Shown: piece after piece, positions 1 through 6,536 of the stretch
How positions within the stretch are numbered: position 1 is the stretch's first letter
Layout: each line of letters starts with the position of its first letter
Notes under the pieces: model-generated
What the model was told of the DNA's origin: nothing
Databases searched by the model: none
Seen by the model: only the letters and a program-made list of their open reading frames with translations
Program-made: the position numbers and the translations under genes
NCBI GenBank assembly: GCA_937902665.1
Contig: CALELM010000002.1
Span: 1-13,612, forward strand
Direction of reading: 5' to 3'
DNA from: an uncultured Selenomonadaceae bacterium
GTDB taxonomy: Bacteria; Bacillota; Negativicutes; Selenomonadales; Selenomonadaceae
Length of the DNA: 13,612 nucleotides

Positions 1-108
1 ATTGATAATATTGCTCTCCATCGCTTGCTTGATGCCTTCCGCACGTCCTTCTGCATGATCTTCATTATCTGGATAAGACCTCTTGAACTGCACGATAGAT
101 TTCCTCAT
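1..108 (-). CDS. Possible partial Rpn/PD-(D/E)XK transposase-like tail, runs off left edge
   Basis: A minus-strand frame different from that of thymidylate kinase stays open from an ATG at 108 to the window edge and reads MRKSIVQFKRSYPDNEDHAE followed by GRAEGIKQAMESNIIN. The charged EGRAEGI repeat is typical of the C-terminal tails of Rpn-family recombination-promoting nucleases and PD-(D/E)XK transposase-like proteins. A GAGGAAATTC stretch lies just before the ATG, so a start inside the end of tmk is possible, but that stretch is also tmk coding sequence. It could equally be the remnant of a longer gene, or the beginning of an unrelated short protein. Only 36 codons are visible, so the family call rests on composition alone. 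Confidence 0.3.
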   Translation of the reverse strand, partial: MRKSIVQFKRSYPDNEDHAEGRAEGIKQAMESNIIN

Positions 109-736
109 GAATTTCCTCAATGCCTCTGGGCTTTTCCCCCTCGCTGCACTGAATCCTGATCCACCCATATTTTTCTGACAGTTCCAAGTATGCCTCGTGG
201 CACTTGTGGAGGTATTCCATATCCCGCTCATGGATATCCTTTTCCCGCTTTCCGGAGCGAGCCGCAATCAGCTGGTCAGATACCGCAGGATCCATATCGA
301 GAAACAGCACGGCATTCGGGATTGGCAGTCCCAGCTTCCTAAACTCCAGATCCCACAGCCAGTCAAGGAAATTCTCCCGTTCCTGTCCCTTCCCCAGCTT
401 GACAGACTGATGCACCATGTTCGAGGTCGTATAGCGATCTGCCAAAATGATATCTCCTGCCTCGTAACGCTCCTGCCATTTCGTGCGAAAGGACGCAAAG
501 CGATCCACCGCATAAAAGGCAGATGCCGCAAACGCATTCACATCCTCTGCCTTTTTCCCGAAATCTCCCCGCAGGTACATGCGGACAAGTGCCGAGCCCT
601 CTGCCTCGTAATCCGGAAATGTAATTCCCTGCACCTTCCGCCCCTCTCGCAAAAGACGCTCCTGAAGAAGCCTCGTCTGCGTTGCCTTGCCGCAACCGTC
701 CCCTGCCTCGATTGCAATCAATGTTCCCTTTGACAT
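65..736 (-). CDS. tmk: Thymidylate kinase (dTMP kinase), divergent clostridial-type
   Basis: Phosphorylates dTMP to dTDP with ATP in the cytosolic dTTP pathway. The 223-residue product has a P-loop GDGCGKAT at about 12-19, the substrate-site segment ADRYTTSN at about 99-106 (D100, R101), and a basic LID region with R160, K163, R164 and K166 at about 158-172. There is no arginine in the P-loop, and the basic residues lie in the LID instead. The sequence (TFPDYEAEGSALV, FYAVDRFASF, ADRYTTSNMVHQ) resembles the variant family common in Clostridia more than the E. coli type. I chose the ATG at 736 because the upstream in-frame start at 757 is a TTG without a ribosome-binding site. The gene overlaps the end of the decarboxylase gene by 19 bases, so the two are probably co-translated. 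The same gene pair (yaaO-tmk) occurs in Bacillus subtilis. Confidence 0.9.
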   Translation of the reverse strand: MSKGTLIAIEAGDGCGKATQTRLLQERLLREGRKVQGITFPDYEAEGSALVRMYLRGDFGKKAEDVNAFAASAFYAVDRFASFRTKWQERYEAGDIILADRYTTSNMVHQSVKLGKGQERENFLDWLWDLEFRKLGLPIPNAVLFLDMDPAVSDQLIAARSGKREKDIHERDMEYLHKCHEAYLELSEKYGWIRIQCSEGEKPRGIEEIHEEIYRAVQEVLSR

Positions 737-2235
737 AACTTCATCACCCGCAAACAATTTAATTTTGCATCCTGAGGACCAACCACCTTAAGCCCCAGCT
801 CCTGCATTTCCCTGATATAATCCACGCATTCCTTCGTAATCTCATCTCCCGGGCAAAGCACAGGAATCCCCGGCGGATAGAACATCACCTGCTCCGCCGC
901 AATCCTTCCCGTGCTTTCCAAAAAAGGAACCTCCTCAGAAGACGCAAAAAACGCCTCCCGTGGCAACATGCGAAGCGGTGGCACGGCGGGAATTTTCACG
1001 CAAACAGCAAACCGCTGCTCCCTGCGATACTTTCCTGCCATATCCCGAAGCGATGCCAAAAGATATCCCGCTTGTTCTTCCGTATCTGCATAAGAAATAA
1101 GAAACAGCACATTATAGGCATCTGCAAGCTCGCACTGCACCTTGTACTCGTGACGCAGAATATGCTCCGCCTCCGCACCGCTCATGCCAAGCCCACGCAC
1201 ATGGACAGTCACCTTGGTCACATCAAGAGAAAATGCCCCCGAACCATGCATGCGTTCCCTGCCAAAGCAAAACAGTCCTTCTACCTTGTTGATTTCCCTG
1301 CGAAGCTTCTCCGCAAGCCTCACAGCCCTTCCGACCAATTCCCTGCCGGACTGTGCCATCTGCAGGCGGGCAATGTCCAAGGATGCCAGCAAAAGCTGAT
1401 TGGGGCTTGTGGACTGCAAAAGGCTTGCCGCACTTCGCACCCGTTCCAGAGAGATGCGTCCTTTCCTCGCCAGCAGCATGGATGCCTGCGTCATCGCCCC
1501 CAAAAGCTTATGCGTACTGACTGCCGACAAATCTGCGCCTGCCTCCATTGCCTGCACGGGAAGCTCCTCCGAAAACCCTAAATGCGGGCCATGCGCCTCA
1601 TCCACCAGCAACAGCATATCCCTTGCATGGACACATTCTGCAATTCTCCGCAGGTCAGATGCCACCCCATAATAAGTGGGAGAGACCATGGCAAGCGCCC
1701 TTGCCCTCGGATGCTCGCAAAGCGCCCGCTCCACCATCTCCACAGAAAGCCCCATCGCAATGCCAAGCTCCTCATCGATCTCCGGCTGCAAAAAAACAGG
1801 AACCGCTCCCGTCAGAATCAAGCCACCAATCATGGAACGATGCGCATTTCTCGGAATCAGGACCTCATCCCCCGGACGCAATGCCGCCATCATCATCGCA
1901 TGAATCGCACCGCTCGTCCCGTTAATCATGAAATAGGCGGCATCTGCCCCATACAACTCGGCCGCCAGCTCCTGTGCCTCCTTGATGCAACCCTCCGGGC
2001 AATGCAGGTCGTCCAGCTCCTCCATCAAGGAAACCTCCTCCCGAAGCCCCTGCTCGGTAATCAATTCCTTCAATAAGGGGTGAGCTCCAAGCCCCTGCTT
2101 GTGTCCCGGCGTATGAAAAGCAAGAGCGCCATCCCTTGCATACTTCTTCATCGCTTCCGGTATCGGCGCCCCTTCCTGTCCTATACAATTTTTTCCCCGC
2201 ACGAAGCTAGGTTCGTCCTTTATTTTATCCGTCAT
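718..2235 (-). CDS. Orn/Lys/Arg decarboxylase, fold-type I PLP enzyme
   Basis: A 505-residue pyridoxal-phosphate enzyme of the small Firmicute Orn/Lys/Arg decarboxylase family (YaaO/SpeA-like). It decarboxylates a basic amino acid to a diamine or agmatine; the exact substrate cannot be told from sequence. Visible signatures are HTPGHKQG at 41-48, NGTSG at 105-109 (phosphate binding), DEAH at 212-215 (PLP ring-nitrogen aspartate D212) and STHK at 240-243, with K243 the Schiff-base lysine. The C-terminal third matches the usual small domain, and the length is normal for the family. The ATG overlaps the stop of the upstream kinase gene in an ATGA arrangement, so translation is coupled. This is unrelated in fold to the lysine/ornithine decarboxylase at 3843-5009, so the segment encodes two independent basic-amino-acid decarboxylases. 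Confidence 0.88.
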   Translation of the reverse strand: MTDKIKDEPSFVRGKNCIGQEGAPIPEAMKKYARDGALAFHTPGHKQGLGAHPLLKELITEQGLREEVSLMEELDDLHCPEGCIKEAQELAAELYGADAAYFMINGTSGAIHAMMMAALRPGDEVLIPRNAHRSMIGGLILTGAVPVFLQPEIDEELGIAMGLSVEMVERALCEHPRARALAMVSPTYYGVASDLRRIAECVHARDMLLLVDEAHGPHLGFSEELPVQAMEAGADLSAVSTHKLLGAMTQASMLLARKGRISLERVRSAASLLQSTSPNQLLLASLDIARLQMAQSGRELVGRAVRLAEKLRREINKVEGLFCFGRERMHGSGAFSLDVTKVTVHVRGLGMSGAEAEHILRHEYKVQCELADAYNVLFLISYADTEEQAGYLLASLRDMAGKYRREQRFAVCVKIPAVPPLRMLPREAFFASSEEVPFLESTGRIAAEQVMFYPPGIPVLCPGDEITKECVDYIREMQELGLKVVGPQDAKLNCLRVMKLCQREH

Positions 2236-3476
2236 TTCTTCTGAATTTCCTTTGCAAACTCCGGATTGATGCGATTCTGCAATCGAATATGTACCTTTGT
2301 TCCCTTGTTTGGCACGGAAACGATACCAAACTCTGCACCAATCAGCTTTGCCCGCTCCCTCATGCTGATAAGCCCGAATTTCGCTTCCTGCTCCGGATCT
2401 TCCAGTGCTTGCTCCACGATGGCTTTTTCATTCAAAAATGCATCTGCATCGAAGCCCTTTCCATTGTCCTCTACCAAAATGGACACAACATTCGGCGTAT
2501 AATGCATACGGACTCTCGCCTTTTTGGCATTCGCATGATGTGCCACATTGTTGAGAGCCTCCTGCACGATACGGAAAACTGCGATTTCCACATGCTTAGG
2601 CAAATTGTACATCTTGCCCTCTGCGCTATATTCCGCAGCCACAAGACCTCGCTCCCCCATCTTGGAGCAGAGCTGCGAAAGAGCTGCTGCCAGTCCGAGG
2701 TCGTCCAATGCCATCGGGCGCATATCAAAGATGACCTGCCGCACACTCACCAGACACTCCCGTACCTGTTGGCGAAGCTCCTGAATACTGCGCTTTGCCT
2801 CCTCTGGATCGCGATCCACCAGTTTCTCCGAAACGGAGGTCTGAAAAATCAAGTTCGCCAAATCCTGCGCCGGCCCATCATGGATCTCGCGTGAAATGCG
2901 GTAGCGCTCTTCCTCCTGTGCCTTGATAATCCTTGCCCCGACAAACTTATCCTTCTGCACTGCCTCAATCTTCCAAACCACTCCGCCAATCTGCGAACTG
3001 AGATAAGAAAGCACCGAGCCGATTGCCATTGCCAAATGCTCTGCTTGGGCAAGCATGACCTGCAAATGACGCAGGCGAAGCTCCAGCTTGTCACGCTGCT
3101 CCCGAAGGTTCTTTTCCTTGTCCCGTGCCACGCCAAGCTCTATCTGCGTATTCTTTACTGCCTCATAACACTCCCGAATGGCATCCTCCGAATAATTGGA
3201 AAAATTGCTGCTGACCTGCACCAGCTTCTGCTTTTCCTCCTGCTCCTGCTTTGCCAGAGCATCTACCGTAGAAATCATCTGCAAGGTCTGCTTCTTGATA
3301 TCCTCCAAAAGCTTTCGGCTTGCCTCTACTTCCGTGCGTACTGTCTCGTAAATATTGAAAATTTGTGATTTATTTTCTTCAATCGTATCGATGGTATTGT
3401 TCAGAATGTTTTTCAGGGAACTTTCCTTGAGCTTTCCATCCCCATCCATCATATCACTAAAATTCTGGGTTTCCAT
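2232..3476 (-). CDS. DegS-like cytoplasmic sensor histidine kinase
   Basis: A 414-residue two-component kinase without membrane segments. Residues about 10-185 are a long helical region matching the DegS sensor domain. Residues 186-260 form a HisKA_3 dimerisation domain with the H-box REIHDGPAQDLAN, H199 being the predicted phosphorylated histidine. The HATPase domain follows, with an N-box VQEALNNVAHHA at 304-315, DNGKGFD at 337-343 and FGLISMRERA at 367-376. The H-box is almost that of Bacillus DegS. The ATG at 3476 is preceded by GGAGG six bases upstream; the longer frame starting with GTG at 3497 lacks a ribosome-binding site. No DegU-type response regulator gene is adjacent on either side, so its partner must be elsewhere. 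It is first in an operon with the decarboxylase and tmk. Calling it degS itself would overstate the evidence. Confidence 0.85.
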   Translation of the reverse strand: METQNFSDMMDGDGKLKESSLKNILNNTIDTIEENKSQIFNIYETVRTEVEASRKLLEDIKKQTLQMISTVDALAKQEQEEKQKLVQVSSNFSNYSEDAIRECYEAVKNTQIELGVARDKEKNLREQRDKLELRLRHLQVMLAQAEHLAMAIGSVLSYLSSQIGGVVWKIEAVQKDKFVGARIIKAQEEERYRISREIHDGPAQDLANLIFQTSVSEKLVDRDPEEAKRSIQELRQQVRECLVSVRQVIFDMRPMALDDLGLAAALSQLCSKMGERGLVAAEYSAEGKMYNLPKHVEIAVFRIVQEALNNVAHHANAKKARVRMHYTPNVVSILVEDNGKGFDADAFLNEKAIVEQALEDPEQEAKFGLISMRERAKLIGAEFGIVSVPNKGTKVHIRLQNRINPEFAKEIQKK

Positions 3477-3532
3477 CCATATCCTCCATTCCTGCACAAA
3501 AGACGGTTGCCCTTATGCACTTATCCCAGTTT

Positions 3533-3561
3533 ATTTTATAAGGAAACTCGCCGTTAGTAAA
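3533..3561 (-). promoter_or_regulatory. Sigma-A-type promoter of the kinase-decarboxylase-tmk operon
   Basis: On the minus strand TTTACT (3556-3561) and TAAAAT (3533-3538) are separated by exactly 17 bases. Transcription would start near 3526, leaving a leader of about 50 bases before the kinase start codon. The element lies just downstream of the terminator of the preceding gene, which supports an independent unit. Confidence 0.6.
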
Positions 3562-3571
3562 GGCTTTTTGC

Positions 3572-3602
3572 AAAAAAACAGGCAGTCCCGCAAGGACTGC
3601 CT
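3572..3602 (-). terminator. Rho-independent terminator after the small membrane protein gene
   Basis: A perfect 9-bp stem AGGCAGTCC/GGACTGCCT with a five-base loop (3580-3602) is followed on the minus strand by GTTTTTTTG. It starts about 6 bases after the stop codon at 3609 and closes the ldc-small protein unit. Confidence 0.92.
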
Positions 3603-3608
3603 CAAAAT

Positions 3609-3803
3609 TCATTTCTTGTTTTTCTGCTGTCTGGATGCAATCACGCGAAGCACGGCAAATGCCAAAACAGCACCAACCAATATATAGATATCATCCGACT
3701 TGAACAAAGCATCCACGCCATCGCTTTGATTCTTGACATAGACTGCACCAAGAACCAAGAGAACAATCACGGCATTGGAAATCAAGCCAGCATGTTTCTT
3801 CAA
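3609..3803 (-). CDS. Small two-helix membrane protein, unknown function
   Basis: A 64-residue protein with two predicted membrane helices, at about residues 7-23 and 40-57, joined by a polar loop (KNQSDGVDALFKSDD) and ending in a basic tail RQQKNKK. The basic tail suggests that end is cytosolic. I do not recognise a family. The start is unclear. The annotated TTG at 3803 has no ribosome-binding site close by, whereas GGGAG stands five bases before an in-frame ATT at 3815, which would add the residues IIES. The frame is open back to the stop of ldc. The gene follows ldc by about 39 bases with no promoter evident and ends in a strong terminator, so it is probably the second gene of the ldc unit. 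Confidence 0.6.
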   Translation of the reverse strand: MKKHAGLISNAVIVLLVLGAVYVKNQSDGVDALFKSDDIYILVGAVLAFAVLRVIASRQQKNKK

Positions 3804-3842
3804 GGATTCGATAATAACAGCTCCCTTCCTGCCTGCACAAAA

Positions 3843-5009
3843 TCAAACGGCTTTTGCCTGCTTGCCGCTCTTGCTCTGCCCCTGAAACTGCTCCTCAAAA
3901 ATATGCATCGGCGCAATCCCAAAGCCATTGAAGCGCGTTGCGCTTACCGTGGAATACGCTCCCATGTTCGTAACCAAAACATGGTCACCAATCTCCATGC
4001 GGGAAACCATCACATCCCGATAAAGAACGTCAATGCCATCGCAGCTGGGGCCTGCAAACGTGGACTTCATCTTCTCCCCAGTCCCGAACGTATGCAGCGG
4101 AAATGCCCAATGGTCGAAAAGGATTCCGGAAAATGCTCCATAAATTCCCTCATCCAAAATATACCATCTGGAATCGCCTCGCATCTTCGTCCCAACCACC
4201 GATGCCACAAGATTGACCGCCGTGCCGCAAATGAACCGTCCCGGCTCGCAAAATACTTCCGTATCCGGAAAAAGACGTTCGATCTGATAATTGATGGACT
4301 CCAGCATCTGCTCCAAATCCACATGAAAGCCGTCTGCCGAAGGAATCGGGAATCCTCCACCAATATCCAAATCCGTAAGATGCATTCCAAGCTTTTCCGC
4401 CTCATCGAAAAGGCCACGGCACTGAAGCAATGCTTCCTCATAAGCTGCCGTAGAAAGCGACTGGCTCCCTACATGGAAGCAAATCCCCACAGGACGAAGC
4501 CCTGCCTTCCTTGCTTCCTGCAAGAGCATCATGGCATCCTGCGGTCTGGCACCGAACTTCGTATTGAGGTCAACCAATGCCTTGTTGTTCCTCACACTGA
4601 TGCGTACCAAGACATCTGCGCCCGGAACATATTCTGCCATTTTCGGGATTTCCGTCAAATCGTCAAAAGTAAATCTCCGAAGCCCAATTTCCCTCGCCAT
4701 AGCAAGCCCTGCAAAATCCTTGACAGGATTTGCATAAATCATGCGAGAGCTGTCAACTCCTATATCATGCAGCATCTTCATCTCCCCTGCAGATGCCACA
4801 TCAAACGAGGAACCCAACCGTTCCACAGTCTTCAATATTTTCTCCGCCGGATTTGCCTTCATCGCATAATAAATTCCTGCACGGGACAAATGCTTTCTAA
4901 GGTATCGATAATTTTCCTCGACCTTCTCAAGGGATGCCACCATAAACGGCGTTGGGAACTTGCCCGCAAGTTCGCTTATTTCTTCTCTTGTCAGCTGAAA
5001 GCTTTTCAT
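3843..5009 (-). CDS. ldc: Lysine/ornithine decarboxylase, fold-type III (Selenomonas type)
   Basis: Decarboxylates lysine to cadaverine and ornithine to putrescine; in Selenomonas cadaverine is attached to the peptidoglycan. The 388-residue protein has the eukaryotic-ODC-like barrel. Its PLP lysine is K51 in YAMKANP, the phosphate-binding loop is GGGFP at 217-221, EPGR is at 255-258, and the catalytic cysteine is C323 in PSCDGID. From memory of the S. ruminantium enzyme, residues A44, G45, V46, P54 and S322 set its dual specificity. This protein has A44, G45, I46, P54 and S322 at the same numbers, so dual LDC/ODC activity is predicted. The ATG at 5009 has GGAGGG four bases upstream; the frame extends another 34 codons upstream but without a better start. 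It has its own promoter and is followed by the 64-residue membrane protein gene. Confidence 0.92.
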   Translation of the reverse strand: MKSFQLTREEISELAGKFPTPFMVASLEKVEENYRYLRKHLSRAGIYYAMKANPAEKILKTVERLGSSFDVASAGEMKMLHDIGVDSSRMIYANPVKDFAGLAMAREIGLRRFTFDDLTEIPKMAEYVPGADVLVRISVRNNKALVDLNTKFGARPQDAMMLLQEARKAGLRPVGICFHVGSQSLSTAAYEEALLQCRGLFDEAEKLGMHLTDLDIGGGFPIPSADGFHVDLEQMLESINYQIERLFPDTEVFCEPGRFICGTAVNLVASVVGTKMRGDSRWYILDEGIYGAFSGILFDHWAFPLHTFGTGEKMKSTFAGPSCDGIDVLYRDVMVSRMEIGDHVLVTNMGAYSTVSATRFNGFGIAPMHIFEEQFQGQSKSGKQAKAV

Positions 5010-5082
5010 AACACCCTCCCATTCCAAATAGACAGCCTCAAACTCATAGACCTGCCTGTCAGCATTTCCAATCCTAGGACGT

Positions 5083-5111
5083 ATTTTATTACTTTGACGG
5101 ACAATATGCAA
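5083..5111 (-). promoter_or_regulatory. Probable promoter of ldc
   Basis: On the minus strand TTGCAT (5106-5111) is followed after 17 bases by TAAAAT (5083-5088). Transcription would begin near 5076, giving a leader of about 65 bases. An 8-bp palindrome TCCTAGGA (5072-5079) sits at the predicted start site; its meaning is unknown. The -35 hexamer is identical to that proposed for ilvB. Confidence 0.5.
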
Positions 5112-5215
5112 CAGTTTTTTCTTCTTCTTTGGGACGGGAAATTTTTGTATTTTTCTACAAATTTCTTTTTGCGGATGTCAGATTTCTTCTCGTCTTTAGT
5201 CTATATTTGTCCCTC

Positions 5216-5254
5216 AAAAAAAAATGGGGGAGATGAGTTGGCCTCATCCCCCCA
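5216..5254 (-). terminator. Rho-independent terminator of the LRAT/coiled-coil module
   Basis: The minus strand carries a G/C-rich hairpin: GGGGG with CCCCC, and GATGAG with CTCATC, one bulged base and a five-base loop (5226-5253). It is followed directly by a run of nine T (5216-5224). It lies about 85 bases after the LRAT gene stop and separates the module from the ldc promoter. The gap between stop and hairpin (5255-5339) contains no gene that I can support. Confidence 0.9.
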
Positions 5255-5339
5255 AGGAAAGGTTCGCACTTAAAGCAAAAGTCTGTCCTCAAAGCGACAG
5301 TGTGCTTCTTGATTGGATATTTCATATTTTGCATTGCAA

Positions 5340-6536
5340 TCAATTTTTATCAGCCAACAGAAATTTTTCGTCATTATTGGCAGGCAATTGCTTTGGATTT
5401 TTTTCTCCCGGCAGCACCCCAGCGATTTGTTCCTTCAAATATCCCTCTGCAACGCTCTGCGTTATCTGCCCCGTCTGCTCAATAATCTTCTCCTTCGTGG
5501 CAAGGAAACTGTTAAGCACCACATTCTGCCGTTCCCGCACCTGCTCCATCTGTTCCATGACAAATTTGTTTTGTCTGGCACGGTCATCATTGATTTGCGC
5601 CATGTAAATCTCATGCTGCGGAGACCCTTGCTCGTACTTGCTGAGCATATCCAAAAGCTGCGGCAGCTTCTTCATGTTATATTCATCGCTCGTTGCCGCT
5701 ATGCGGTCGCCTATTTCAGCATAGAACGCTTCGATTTCCCGTAGGATGGGCATGGAACCTTCCTCGATGATGGCAATTCGCTTTTTGGCTACATCGAGCA
5801 TTTTTTCCTGCAGTATCACAAGCTGGTCTGCCATGACCGCCATTCCTTTGACCCGTGCCTCATCGATTGCCATTTGGCTCATAGTCTGTGCCTTGAGCAA
5901 TTCCAGTTGGGCATCACGCATCAGTTCTATCCGCTCGGCTTCCTTATCTGCCAATTTTAATTTCATATCACGTTCAATTTCTGCGATTCTGACCTTATCT
6001 GGCTCATAGTTGTAATTGCTCGTTGAACGGCTGCCGGACGAAGAACTGCCGAACCCAAAGAAATTTTTAACAACACTCCAAATTCCCATATCCCGATTTC
6101 CTCCCAATACTCTTTCTACCTGCCGGCTGCGGTATTTGCCCAAAGTACAAGCATTGGCAAAATGCTCGCAGTTGTTGAAAATCAAATTGTATCCACCATC
6201 GCCCAAACAGGTGCGGGCATAGCTGACAATTCCTTCCACTGGGTACAGATCAGAAAGTTCTTCCTCGTTGTATTCCTTGACTTCCACCGTACCGCCATCC
6301 AAAAAACGTGCCAAACTCGTTCGGATAACGTGTGCCTTCGACCAGTCCAGCACGCTGTCATCATCATCTCCAGTGAAGTGAATCACTTCACTATCCGAAA
6401 CATAGATCCCGTGATGATAATACAGCCCGTTCATGCGGCAGACACGGATATGATCGCCACGCTTAGGCGATTGGAAGCTCCAGATCTCCGATGCTTCTAT
6501 ATCAAAAAACTCCGCAGGATCCATAATGTTGTTCAT
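5340..6536 (-). CDS. LRAT/HRASLS-type (permuted NlpC/P60) protein with long helical tail
   Basis: A 398-residue protein with two parts. Residues about 25-145 are an LRAT-like domain of the permuted NlpC/P60 papain fold. It begins with GDHIRV, followed by YYHHGIYV with H42, VIHF with H53, and the signature NNCEHFA at 121-127 with C123 as nucleophile. The His-His-Cys order and spacing match the LRAT/HRASLS triad. After a short hydrophobic stretch (GIWSVVKNFFGFG, about 151-163) and a Ser/Asn-rich linker, residues 178-370 are almost entirely charged helix and probably coiled coil. Family members act as acyltransferases, phospholipases or thiol hydrolases on lipids or peptides; the substrate here is unknown. 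No signal peptide is visible, so action is probably cytosolic or at the inner face of the membrane. Its ATG overlaps the stop of the upstream coiled-coil gene (ATGA), implying coupled synthesis and perhaps a complex. Confidence 0.85.
   Translation of the reverse strand: MNNIMDPAEFFDIEASEIWSFQSPKRGDHIRVCRMNGLYYHHGIYVSDSEVIHFTGDDDDSVLDWSKAHVIRTSLARFLDGGTVEVKEYNEEELSDLYPVEGIVSYARTCLGDGGYNLIFNNCEHFANACTLGKYRSRQVERVLGGNRDMGIWSVVKNFFGFGSSSSGSRSTSNYNYEPDKVRIAEIERDMKLKLADKEAERIELMRDAQLELLKAQTMSQMAIDEARVKGMAVMADQLVILQEKMLDVAKKRIAIIEEGSMPILREIEAFYAEIGDRIAATSDEYNMKKLPQLLDMLSKYEQGSPQHEIYMAQINDDRARQNKFVMEQMEQVRERQNVVLNSFLATKEKIIEQTGQITQSVAEGYLKEQIAGVLPGEKNPKQLPANNDEKFLLADKN

Noticed and set aside
737..757. 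Longer tmk start (TTG at 757)
   Set aside because: No ribosome-binding site; the P-loop strand begins normally from the ATG at 736.
3726..5273. Long plus-strand open frame of 515 codons
   Set aside because: It is exactly antisense to ldc, has no ribosome-binding site, and its Cys/His/Arg-rich composition is what the complement of ldc codons gives. The ldc frame has full family motifs.
5284..5301. Small CTGTC/GACAG hairpin after the LRAT gene as a second terminator
   Set aside because: Only five base pairs and no clean T-run; the hairpin at 5226-5253 explains termination better.
5155..5343. Minus-strand 62-codon frame between the LRAT gene and ldc
   Set aside because: It spans the strong terminator at 5216-5254 and has no ribosome-binding site.
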